From: an uncultured Bacilli bacterium
GTDB taxonomy: Bacteria; Bacillota_I; Bacilli_A; RF39; UBA660
Length of the DNA: 16,267 bases
Reading direction: 5' to 3'
Assembly: GCA_934130265.1 (NCBI GenBank)
Contig: CAKOYC010000010.1
Coordinates: 1 to 16,267 of the forward strand
Shown: in pieces, positions 1-6,192 of the stretch
Layout of the letters: the number at the start of each line of letters is the position of its first letter
Position numbering within the stretch: position 1 is the stretch's first letter
The notes under the pieces: model-generated
The model's input: the letters and a program-made list of their open reading frames with translations, nothing else
What the model was told of the DNA's origin: nothing
Databases searched by the model: none
Program-made: the position numbers and the translations under genes

Positions 1-366
1 GACTTAAAGTTAAAAGAAATAACTTATCTATCATCAGAGTGTTATGCTGCTGGTGAATTAAAACATGGCCCTATTTCTCTAATTGATAAAGATACACTAG
101 TAATAGCTGGTAATACTAATAAATTATTATATGAAAAGACAGAAAGCAATTTAAGTGAAGTAAGGGCAAGAGGTGCTAATATCATCTTAGTAACTAATAA
201 AGGTGAAAATGATTCTAACACTATTGTAATACCAGAAAGAAGTAATTTTATAACTCCTATACTAGAAGTTATTCCTCTACAATTAATCTCTTATTATACA
301 GGACTACTTTTAGAAAGAGATATTGATAAACCAAGAAATTTAGCAAAATCTGTTACTGTTGAGTAA
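1..366 (+). CDS. glmS: Glutamine--fructose-6-phosphate aminotransferase (isomerizing), C-terminal part
   Basis: GlmS makes glucosamine-6-phosphate from fructose-6-phosphate and glutamine, the first step towards UDP-GlcNAc for the cell wall, in the cytoplasm. The gene is cut by the window edge: only the last 121 codons are present, in frame from base 1 to a TAA. What is visible is the second SIS (sugar isomerase) domain, with the family stretch AAGELKHGPISLI near residues 16-28 and the nearly invariant C-terminal ending PRNLAKSVTVE. These two stretches make the identification firm. The glutaminase domain and start lie outside the window. No convincing terminator follows before the rnr leader promoter about 10-30 bases downstream, so some read-through into rnr is possible. 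Confidence 0.95.
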   Translation, partial: DLKLKEITYLSSECYAAGELKHGPISLIDKDTLVIAGNTNKLLYEKTESNLSEVRARGANIILVTNKGENDSNTIVIPERSNFITPILEVIPLQLISYYTGLLLERDIDKPRNLAKSVTVE

Positions 367-372
367 AAATAC

Positions 373-402
373 TTTTCTATTAAGTCTATTTTGTGGTATA
401 GT
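373..402 (+). promoter_or_regulatory. Putative promoter of the rnr leader
   Basis: An extended -10 element, TG-n-TATAGT (394-402), has a weak -35-like TTTTCT at 373-378 with an 18-base spacer. Transcription would start near 408-410, just before the Shine-Dalgarno site of the short leader ORF, so the leader would have almost no 5' untranslated sequence. The -35 match is poor and the call rests on the extended -10. Confidence 0.4.
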
Positions 403-410
403 TTATTTAA

Positions 411-462
411 GGGAGGTGTTAATATGGGTGTAATTGTAAAGAAACTTATATTAACATCTTTT
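411..462 (+). promoter_or_regulatory. Hairpin that can sequester the leader-ORF ribosome binding site
   Basis: TGTTAATAT at 417-425 is perfectly complementary to ATATTAACA at 448-456. The pairing can continue outward, mostly with G-U pairs, through GGGAGG (411-416) against 457-462. The fold would bury both the SD and the ATG of the 15-codon ORF. A ribosome translating that ORF would melt it. Bases 454-458 (ACATC) can alternatively pair with 474-478 (GATGT) in the next hairpin, giving mutually exclusive structures. The pairings are read directly from the sequence; the regulatory role is inferred. Confidence 0.45.
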
Positions 463-471
463 TGTTTTTAA
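424..471 (+). CDS. Putative 15-residue leader peptide upstream of rnr
   Basis: A short ORF encodes MGVIVKKLILTSFCF and ends in TAA. It has a strong Shine-Dalgarno sequence (GGGAGGTG, 411-418) five bases before its ATG, better than that of rnr itself. It lies between a candidate promoter and a terminator-like hairpin whose stem begins at its stop codon. This arrangement is typical of leader peptides in ribosome-mediated attenuators. No run of identical amino-acid codons points to a specific amino-acid signal. It resembles no leader I can name, and it could be a chance ORF, although the SD strength and position argue against that. Confidence 0.5.
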   Translation: MGVIVKKLILTSFCF

Positions 472-503
472 GTGATGTAGGGTTTACTACGTCATTTTTT
501 ATT
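471..503 (+). terminator. Attenuator-like intrinsic terminator before rnr
   Basis: TGATGTAG (473-480) pairs with CTACGTCA (487-494), with one G-U pair and a 6-base loop, extendable by two pairs to 471/496. A run of T follows (495-500). It sits right after the leader-ORF stop and only a few bases before the rnr Shine-Dalgarno site, so it would stop rnr transcription unless opened. It could also serve as a terminator for upstream transcription. Confidence 0.5.
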
Positions 504-506
504 GTT

Positions 507-514
507 AGAGGGAG
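507..514 (+). promoter_or_regulatory. Ribosome binding site that fixes the rnr start
   Basis: AGAGGGAG lies 8 bases before ATG 523. This favours ATG 523 over the in-frame TTG at 502, which lies upstream of the SD and overlaps the terminator-like T run. Confidence 0.75.
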
Positions 515-522
515 TAAGAAGT

Positions 523-3030
523 ATGCAAAAAATTGATGATTTTAAAAGAAAAATAATGAGTGAGTTAGAGAAAGAAAACACTATAAGTTTTAAAAATTTG
601 TATTCTAGAATGAATATTAATAGTTATCAAGAAAGAAGTAATTTCTTAGAAGCTTTATATCTTCTTCAAATTGAAGAAGATGTTTATAATCCTAAGAAGT
701 ATATTTATAAGAGTTTTCCCAAAGCTACTCATAGACTAGAACATGTCACTAAAGGTGATAATGGTCTAATGCTTATGAATGGTAAGGTAGAAATTACTAG
801 TGAAATGGTTAAGTGTGATACCATTCTTGATAAGGATTTAGTAGTTGTTAATTTAACAGATAAAGAAAATCCAATTATTACTAAAGTAGTACAAAGAGAT
901 ATTACTTCTTTTATAGATTATTTAATAAGAAAACTTGATAAGGAAGAATTAACTTATCGTCAAATAAAGAGAATGGCAGTAGCAAGAAATGCGAAGTCTA
1001 TTGAAGAGTTACATATTGCTCTAACAGAACTTGAGCGAAATGGTAAAATTTTTCATGATAAAAACTCATATAAGAAGTGGCCTAAAGGTCTTACTCTAAC
1101 AAAACTAGAATTAGATAGTAAAGGAAGAGCTTTCTTTAAAATTGATGATAAAAAAGTTTATCCTCTAGGTGATGAATTAAAAGGGGCTATCCAACAAGAT
1201 ATTTTAGCTGTTACAAGAAAAGGTAAACATATTGAGAAAATTATTTCTAGAAATATGAGTCATGTAGTTTTAGAGGTGGTAGAAATTGAGGGAGTTAAAC
1301 AATTAGAACCAGTACTACTTCCATCTAAAGAAAAGATAAATGTTCGTATTTCTTCTAAAGATATGAAGTCCCTTGCTCCAGGAGACAGAATCTTAGCTGA
1401 TGTTTCCCTAACTAAAACTGATGAATACTATGAAGCTGATTTTATTGATAAACTTGGTAGAATTGATGATCCTAACATTGATATTATTTCTATTGCTGCT
1501 AAATATGGCTTTGATATTAATTTTTCTCATGAGGCTATGGAAGAAGCAAATAATCTTCCCCAAGTTGTTTTAAAAAGTGAACTTGCTAATCGTTATGACT
1601 TCAGTGATAGTCTTCTTACTTTTACAATTGATTGTGATGAAACAAAAGATATGGATGATGCTGTTAGTTTAACCAAAGAGGAAAATGGTCACTATATCTT
1701 AGGAGTACATATAGCTGATGTTGCTCATTATGTGAAAAGAGGAACTGCTCTTGATAAAGAAGCATATGATCGTGGATTATCTACTTATCCTGCTAATACT
1801 GTTATACCTGCTCTACCCCATATCTTATCAAATGGTATTTGCTCACTTAATCCTAATACTAAAAGACTTACCAAAAGTATTATTATGGAACTTGATGAAA
1901 ATGGAGAACTAATTAATTATAACTTAGTTAACTCTTGTATTACTTCTAGAAAGAAGATGGCATATTCTAAGGTAAATAAAATATTAGATGATGGTAAAAT
2001 CGATGAAGATTATCTTCCTTATACTGATAATTTAAAACTTATGAAAGAACTATCTGATAAATTAACTTCTATTAGAGAAAGAGAAGGTATGCTAACTTTT
2101 AGTGAAGAAGAAGTATCAATTATTGAAGATGATAAAGGTAATATTATGGGAATAGAAAAGAAAGATAATGGTGATGCTGGTAAGATAATTGAAAACTTTA
2201 TGATTATGGCTAACTATTGTGCTGATTTATATCTTAACTTTACTATCGGTAGATCTATTCATAGAGTTCATGCTAATCCTGATCCTAAAAGATTAGAGCA
2301 AGCAAAGGATAAACTTACAAGTATTGGTATTGATTTACCAAAAGTAGAAAATATAGATACTTCTAGTTATTTACAAGTAATTTTAGATGAATATAAAGAT
2401 AGTAGTGAATACCCCATTGTCTCAGAGATATTGTTACAAGCCCTACCACGAGCTATTTATTCACCTTATCCTTTAGGTCACTTTGGTCTAGGACTTAATT
2501 ACTACTCTCATTTCACCTCTCCTATTAGAAGATATCCTGACTTAAAAGTTCAACAAATAATTGATTCTTATCTTGATAATAATTTAAAGTCAATTGAAAG
2601 CGAGGAACAATTAGCAGAAATATGTGAACACTGTTCCTTTAAAGAACAACAAGCTGATTTGCTTGAAAAAGAAGTCGTTAAAGTAAAAATGATGGATTAT
2701 GTTGATAGTCATAAAGAAAAAACATATTATGGAACGATAACAGGAATCGATAATGAAAGAGCTTATCTAAACACAGTTACCCATATTCCTGGATATTTTG
2801 AATACGAGCAAGGTGACAATATAAGATTTATTAGATCAAGAAATTATATTAAGAATAAAGACGATGAGGTAGTATTAAAAATTGGTGACTTAGTAATGGT
2901 AGAAGGTATTGAAGCTAATCGAAAAGAACTACTTGCCCACTTTGCCTTTACAAAGAATTTAACTTTAGAACAACAAAACAAAAAAGGAGCTACTGCCCTT
3001 AAAGGACAATATGTTAAGAAGATTAACTAG
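523..3030 (+). CDS. rnr: Ribonuclease R (RNB family 3'-5' exoribonuclease)
   Basis: RNase R degrades RNA 3'-to-5', including structured RNAs, and takes part in rRNA quality control, mRNA decay and trans-translation in the cytoplasm. The protein is 835 aa when started at ATG 523. The N-terminal part (about 1-80) looks like the winged-helix region of RNase R, followed by cold-shock-like OB folds. The RNB catalytic domain carries IDCDETKDMDDA, with the metal-binding Asp residues 370, 376, 378 and 379. The signature HFTSPIRRYPDL starts near residue 663. A C-terminal S1-like domain covers about 724-800 but is divergent. The length is in the family range. smpB and secG, frequent neighbours in Bacillota, are not adjacent. 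An attenuator-like leader precedes the gene, and a bidirectional terminator lies 4 bases after the stop. Confidence 0.95.
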   Translation: MQKIDDFKRKIMSELEKENTISFKNLYSRMNINSYQERSNFLEALYLLQIEEDVYNPKKYIYKSFPKATHRLEHVTKGDNGLMLMNGKVEITSEMVKCDTILDKDLVVVNLTDKENPIITKVVQRDITSFIDYLIRKLDKEELTYRQIKRMAVARNAKSIEELHIALTELERNGKIFHDKNSYKKWPKGLTLTKLELDSKGRAFFKIDDKKVYPLGDELKGAIQQDILAVTRKGKHIEKIISRNMSHVVLEVVEIEGVKQLEPVLLPSKEKINVRISSKDMKSLAPGDRILADVSLTKTDEYYEADFIDKLGRIDDPNIDIISIAAKYGFDINFSHEAMEEANNLPQVVLKSELANRYDFSDSLLTFTIDCDETKDMDDAVSLTKEENGHYILGVHIADVAHYVKRGTALDKEAYDRGLSTYPANTVIPALPHILSNGICSLNPNTKRLTKSIIMELDENGELINYNLVNSCITSRKKMAYSKVNKILDDGKIDEDYLPYTDNLKLMKELSDKLTSIREREGMLTFSEEEVSIIEDDKGNIMGIEKKDNGDAGKIIENFMIMANYCADLYLNFTIGRSIHRVHANPDPKRLEQAKDKLTSIGIDLPKVENIDTSSYLQVILDEYKDSSEYPIVSEILLQALPRAIYSPYPLGHFGLGLNYYSHFTSPIRRYPDLKVQQIIDSYLDNNLKSIESEEQLAEICEHCSFKEQQADLLEKEVVKVKMMDYVDSHKEKTYYGTITGIDNERAYLNTVTHIPGYFEYEQGDNIRFIRSRNYIKNKDDEVVLKIGDLVMVEGIEANRKELLAHFAFTKNLTLEQQNKKGATALKGQYVKKIN

Positions 3031-3033
3031 ACA

Positions 3034-3070
3034 AAAATAAAATGTAGGAATCATCTACATTTTATTTTTT
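3034..3070. terminator. Bidirectional intrinsic terminator between rnr and the Fic-partner gene
   Basis: A perfect 14-bp inverted repeat has arms 3034-3047 (AAAATAAAATGTAG) and 3055-3068, with a 7-base loop. T runs follow on the plus strand (3065-3070), with A-rich sequence on the other side. It serves both convergent transcripts. The stop codon of the minus-strand gene (3062-3064) lies inside the stem. Confidence 0.85.
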
Positions 3071-3688
3071 ATGGCAATAGGAATTCGTCGCATGATATAA
3101 ACTTTTTTGTCTAATTGTTTCATTTCTATCAAGTTCTGCTATTAGTCCTTTGTCTCTTTTAAATAAGCTTTTTTGTAAGAAATCATTAGAAACAACATGT
3201 AATATATATGTATCTACCATAGATAAATTATTATATGTTTCTTCAGAAGATTCATTTTTTAATTTTGTTAAAATTTCCGTTTTAGATAGTGTATTTAATC
3301 TTTTAATTTCTTCATTAGCATAATTAAGTTCTTCCTTAGTTAATTTTCTTAACATTACATTTTTAATAGAGTTTCCCATATAATCATATACTTCCATATA
3401 CTCATCTGGGCTACACTTTCCATTCTTATACTTTAGAAATAACTCCCCCATCTTTCTTTCTTCTTGATAGGAAGTTAACTCTTTTAACTCATCAACTGAT
3501 AAATCTCTTATATTTTTAGAATAAATATAATCTATTCTTTCTTTCATAAAATAAGGAACATAAGATAACCATCTAATCCATTCAGTAAGTGGATTAACAC
3601 TTCCTATAACATTTCCTCTTATATTAATAGCTGTACTACTACTAATCTTTGCCATTTCTTTAGCCATTATTCTTTTAAGATCACTCAT
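3062..3688 (-). CDS. Uncharacterised protein translated with an upstream Fic protein
   Basis: I do not recognise this 208-aa protein. It is predicted to be mostly helical and rich in Lys/Glu, with an aromatic patch near residues 35-55 (segments EWIRWLSYVPYFM and RIDYIYSKN). It has no signal peptide, no clear membrane span and no known catalytic motif. The start is set at ATG 3688. It overlaps the 3' end of the fic-like gene in the pattern ATGAGTGA (8 bases), which implies translational coupling. An in-frame GTG three codons upstream (3697) is possible but less likely. The strict coupling suggests it works with the Fic enzyme, perhaps as a substrate, partner or antidote. That role is inferred from position only. 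Confidence 0.75.
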   Translation of the reverse strand: MSDLKRIMAKEMAKISSSTAINIRGNVIGSVNPLTEWIRWLSYVPYFMKERIDYIYSKNIRDLSVDELKELTSYQEERKMGELFLKYKNGKCSPDEYMEVYDYMGNSIKNVMLRKLTKEELNYANEEIKRLNTLSKTEILTKLKNESSEETYNNLSMVDTYILHVVSNDFLQKSLFKRDKGLIAELDRNETIRQKSLYHATNSYCHKK

Positions 3689-4442
3689 TTTTCTCACTCT
3701 TTTCTAAATTAAAATCAAGCAGTTCATCACAAATTTTTTCATATATATCTTGTTCATTTTTAATAGTATCAATTAAAAACATTTTATCATTTTTATATTC
3801 TTTTAATCCTCGCATATAAAACGGTTTATCTTTATCTAGAATAATAAAAGGTACTATATTATTTTTTAAGCATTCTTTAAACATAATCATTCTACCAACA
3901 CGACCATTTCCATCACCGAAAGGATGTATTCTTTCAAATCTAACATGAAACTCTATAATATCTTCTAATGATACGTTAGAAAGAGAATTATACCAATCTA
4001 GCAAAATGGTCATATCACTATCTACCTCTTTTGGGGAAGATGTATCTATTACATTAATTAGTCCTATTTTATTAGGTACTATTTTAAAGCCACCCACATT
4101 ATATCTAGGATTATCTTCATCAGAAGTACCTCTTTTTAAAATTTTATTCATCTCTATTATATTACTTTTAGAAAGCTTAGCATCAATATTATCAAGCATG
4201 TAATCAAACAGTCTAAAGTGATTCTTCATCTCTATTAAATCATCCAGTTTAATAGCATCATCTGTTTTAGGTAGAAAAGAATTAGTAGAAAATATTTCTT
4301 CTGTTTCATCTTCAGTTAACTTTCCACCTTCTATTTTATTTGAATTATAAGCGAAAGCAACTTCTGAAAAGTGATAAATGTTACCCTTAAATTTAGAATT
4401 TTTTTGTTCTATTAATTCTCTTTTTAATTTAATTAAATCCAT
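3681..4442 (-). CDS. Fic-domain protein (probable autoinhibited AMP-transferase, class II type)
   Basis: Fic enzymes usually transfer AMP from ATP to a hydroxyl side chain of a target protein. The 253-aa protein has the complete catalytic motif HPFGDGNGRVGR at residues 173-184, with the catalytic His and the phosphate-binding GNGR loop. Near the N-terminus is SNKIEG (34-39), matching the (S/T)xxxE(G/N) inhibitory motif whose Glu blocks productive ATP binding. Its placement before the Fic core fits class II (self-inhibited) proteins. The ATG at 4442 has AAGGTGATT about 7 bases upstream. It is first in a two-gene unit, overlapping the unrecognised gene downstream. The target is unknown. It could be a housekeeping regulator or one half of a toxin-antidote pair, but intramolecular inhibition argues against a simple toxin. 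Confidence 0.9.
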   Translation of the reverse strand: MDLIKLKRELIEQKNSKFKGNIYHFSEVAFAYNSNKIEGGKLTEDETEEIFSTNSFLPKTDDAIKLDDLIEMKNHFRLFDYMLDNIDAKLSKSNIIEMNKILKRGTSDEDNPRYNVGGFKIVPNKIGLINVIDTSSPKEVDSDMTILLDWYNSLSNVSLEDIIEFHVRFERIHPFGDGNGRVGRMIMFKECLKNNIVPFIILDKDKPFYMRGLKEYKNDKMFLIDTIKNEQDIYEKICDELLDFNLEKSEKNE

Positions 4443-4467
4443 ATTAAATCACCTTATCCATAATAAA

Positions 4468-4473
4468 ATTATA
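4468..4473 (-). promoter_or_regulatory. Possible -10 element of the fic-like operon
   Basis: TATAAT on the minus strand lies about 25 bases before the fic start and before its SD (4449-4455). The -35 region with a 17-base spacer reads GTGTTT, a poor match, and the element lies in the T-rich tail of the tRNA terminator. The unit may instead depend partly on terminator read-through. Confidence 0.3.
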
Positions 4474-4502
4474 TAATAAAAGCCGAGTCAAAACACTCAG
4501 CT
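4471..4502 (-). terminator. Intrinsic terminator of the tRNA-Met gene
   Basis: On the minus strand AGCTGAGT (4502-4495) pairs with ACTCGGCT (4488-4481), with one G-U pair and a 6-base loop. A T-rich tract follows. It starts 11 bases after the tRNA 3' end. Confidence 0.8.
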
Positions 4503-4513
4503 ATAATCTTCAT

Positions 4514-4590
4514 TGGTAGCGAGAGGGGGATTCGAACCCTCGACCTTTCGGGTATGAACCGAGTGCTCTAGCCAACTGAGCTACCTCGCC
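4514..4590 (-). tRNA. tRNA-Met (anticodon CAU), elongator type
   Basis: A 77-nt gene folds into a full cloverleaf with an encoded CCA end. The acceptor stem GGCGAGG pairs with TCTCGCT, with G-U pairs at both ends. The D arm is GCTC/GAGC, the anticodon loop is TTCATAC, and the T loop is TTCGAAT. The anticodon CAU, the G1-U72 pair (not the unpaired 1-72 of initiators) and the overall likeness to Bacilli elongator tRNA-Met favour elongator Met over initiator or the lysidine-modified Ile2. Two A-C mismatches are visible, C27-A43 in the anticodon stem and A50-C64 in the T stem. The gene stands alone with its own promoter and terminator. Confidence 0.95.
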
Positions 4591-4607
4591 AAATCAAGAA
4601 CAATTTA

Positions 4608-4636
4608 ATATTATCATAGTTTTAAACGTTTGACAA
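4608..4636 (-). promoter_or_regulatory. Sigma-A-type promoter of tRNA-Met
   Basis: The minus strand reads TTGTCA (4636-4631), a 17-base spacer, then TAATAT (4613-4608). Both hexamers are near consensus and the spacing is ideal. The start would fall about 10 bases before the tRNA. Confidence 0.8.
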
Positions 4637-4653
4637 CCTTTTTTTGATAAATT

Positions 4654-5328
4654 TTAGCTATATGATAAAATCTTGATTTTTTCTTCACTAAGTTTATAAC
4701 TGTCATCAAGCGATTTATGAATATCTACTAACTCTTTTCTTCTTGAATCTAACAAAGTAGTAACATTATCTAAATCCATAAATAGATCTTTAAAAGGATT
4801 AGTATCTAAATAATCTTTATATTTACTTGTTAATTCCTTTTTCATCTTAGAAATAGTATCAAAATTAGTATCTATTTTCTTAATAAAAGAAGCAATATCA
4901 TCTATTCCTTTTAGTATTTCTTTCTGGAAGTCTTCACAGATAGATTGATAATCAGTATTATCACTATAAGTATTTTCTAATACTTTAGATATTAAATAAC
5001 TCTCTACTAAGATAAAAGATAAAGAAGCTTTCTTAGGAGTCTTTCTATATAGCTCCATCGCTAACATTAGATAAAATAATTTCTTAGCTGTATTATTTTT
5101 CTTCTTAGAACTATTTACTTTATCTAGCTTATCCTTCATCTCTTTACTAAAAGAATTAAATAAATCAGTTTCCCTTTTTATCACATCATTTAATTGATAG
5201 AAAAGTTTTATTTCTTTTTCCTTTTCATCTTTAGTATCATCTACTTCTTTTAATTCTTCTTCTTTCTCTTCTAATCTCTTAATAATATCAGAAGATAAAT
5301 CTAAAGTATCTATAACTTTCTTTTCCAT
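4654..5328 (-). CDS. Uncharacterised charged helical (coiled-coil) protein
   Basis: I do not recognise this 224-aa protein. It is very rich in Lys, Glu, Asp and Leu. Heptad-like coiled-coil segments are likely at about residues 10-45, 55-80 and 145-224. A more hydrophobic middle part (about 82-118, with LFYLMLAMELYR and LSFILVESYLIS) could be a helical core rather than membrane spans, as it is broken by charged residues. There is no signal peptide or known catalytic motif. It has its own sigma-A-like promoter inside the 3' end of the upstream SDR gene. The SD before ATG 5328 is weak (GGTTGTGATT). No terminator is visible after its stop, so transcripts may run into tRNA-Met. Function is unknown. 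Confidence 0.75.
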   Translation of the reverse strand: MEKKVIDTLDLSSDIIKRLEEKEEELKEVDDTKDEKEKEIKLFYQLNDVIKRETDLFNSFSKEMKDKLDKVNSSKKKNNTAKKLFYLMLAMELYRKTPKKASLSFILVESYLISKVLENTYSDNTDYQSICEDFQKEILKGIDDIASFIKKIDTNFDTISKMKKELTSKYKDYLDTNPFKDLFMDLDNVTTLLDSRRKELVDIHKSLDDSYKLSEEKIKILSYS

Positions 5329-5351
5329 ATTTAATCACAACCATATTTGCT

Positions 5352-5380
5352 ATTATACTTATATTTTAGATAAATAGCAA
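5352..5380 (-). promoter_or_regulatory. Sigma-A-type promoter of the coiled-coil gene
   Basis: The minus strand reads TTGCTA (5380-5375), a 17-base spacer, then TATAAT (5357-5352). It overlaps the last codons of the SDR gene. The start would fall about 16-18 bases before the ATG, giving a very short leader. Confidence 0.7.
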
Positions 5381-6136
5381 CCACCTTACAAAAAGATACA
5401 GCTTAGTAAACATAAATTGATCATATGGTAAAGATATAATATGCTTAAGATGTTTCTTAGTAATTTCCTTACTTATCTTCTTAGCAAAACTAGTTAAGTC
5501 TTTCTTCTCTAATAAATTAAAAAGTATATGTTGATACTTTGTCATCTTTAAAGCTTTATCTTTATAAATAAAACTAGACTTATCTTTATTATCAATCATC
5601 ACTTGATTAAAACCTGTATAATAAGCTCCTGGTAAGATAGTAGATACTTCTATATCAAGTCCTTGATAAATACACTCTAATCTTAAAGTATTTGCTAAAT
5701 GATAAAGACTAAGTTTAGTATAAGTATAACTATATAGATAAGGAAGTGGTAGAAAACCAGCAAGAGAAGAAGTTAGTACTATTCTCCCTTTTTTTCTATT
5801 TTTTAAATACTTCTTAATTAGATTAACATTTCCTAAGATATTAACATTAAAAGTATCCGTTAGATAATTACTATTTACTTCTAGAATACTACCACCTTTT
5901 CCAAGAGAAGCATTTAAATAAAGAATATCAATATCATTTGGAATAGTGTAATTATTATTAGTAAGATCAAGTACTAAAGGAAACATTATTAGTTTTTCTC
6001 TTTTTAATTTTTCATTTAGATAAGTTTCTTCCTCCTTAGTCCTAACCCCAAGATAAACAATATGTCCTTTAAGAGCTAGTTCTTTAGCTACACTGTATCC
6101 AAGTCCTGATATACCACCTGTAATTAATATTTTCAT
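5366..6136 (-). CDS. Short-chain dehydrogenase/reductase (SDR) family protein
   Basis: This is a cytoplasmic NAD(P)-dependent oxidoreductase of unknown substrate, 256 aa from ATG 6136. It has the Rossmann glycine motif TGGISGLG (from residue 6), the NAS form of the structural NAG motif (75-77), catalytic Ser124 and the YxxxK pair Tyr137/Lys141 (YTYTK). The tail (about 236-256) is hydrophobic, ending MFTKLYLFVRWLLFI, and may bind membrane. ATG 6136 is chosen because GGTGAT sits 6 bases upstream and the Rossmann strand begins right after it. An upstream TTG (6166) lies beyond this SD and next to the preceding terminator. It lies 38 bases after the histidine kinase, but a terminator falls between, so it probably has its own promoter. 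Confidence 0.9.
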   Translation of the reverse strand: MKILITGGISGLGYSVAKELALKGHIVYLGVRTKEEETYLNEKLKREKLIMFPLVLDLTNNNYTIPNDIDILYLNASLGKGGSILEVNSNYLTDTFNVNILGNVNLIKKYLKNRKKGRIVLTSSLAGFLPLPYLYSYTYTKLSLYHLANTLRLECIYQGLDIEVSTILPGAYYTGFNQVMIDNKDKSSFIYKDKALKMTKYQHILFNLLEKKDLTSFAKKISKEITKKHLKHIISLPYDQFMFTKLYLFVRWLLFI

Positions 6137-6142
6137 CTTTAT

Positions 6143-6161
6143 ATCACCAGTAATAAGTATA
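6143..6161 (-). promoter_or_regulatory. SD and possible -10 of the SDR gene
   Basis: GGTGAT (6148-6143) is the SD that fixes ATG 6136. TATACT (6161-6156) just upstream is a candidate -10. The -35 region lies inside the upstream terminator and matches poorly (TAATAA). Confidence 0.4.
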
Positions 6162-6164
6162 ACC

Positions 6165-6192
6165 AAAAAGACTCCTATTTATTAGAAGTCTT
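6165..6192 (-). terminator. Intrinsic terminator after the histidine kinase gene
   Basis: On the minus strand AAGACTTC (6192-6185) pairs with GGAGTCTT (6175-6168), with one G-U pair and a 9-base loop. A T run follows. The stop codon of the kinase (6175-6177) lies in the hairpin. Confidence 0.75.

Noticed and set aside
502..522. TTG start for rnr, seven codons upstream
   Set aside because: It lies before the SD (507-514) and in the T run of the terminator-like hairpin; ATG 523 has correct SD spacing.
4006..4203. 65-codon open frame on the plus strand
   Set aside because: It is the complement of the Fic gene, with no SD and no recognisable product.
4514..4590. tRNA-Ile2 (lysidine-type CAU) or initiator tRNA
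   Set aside because: The 1-72 pair, acceptor and anticodon-arm sequence resemble elongator tRNA-Met more closely.
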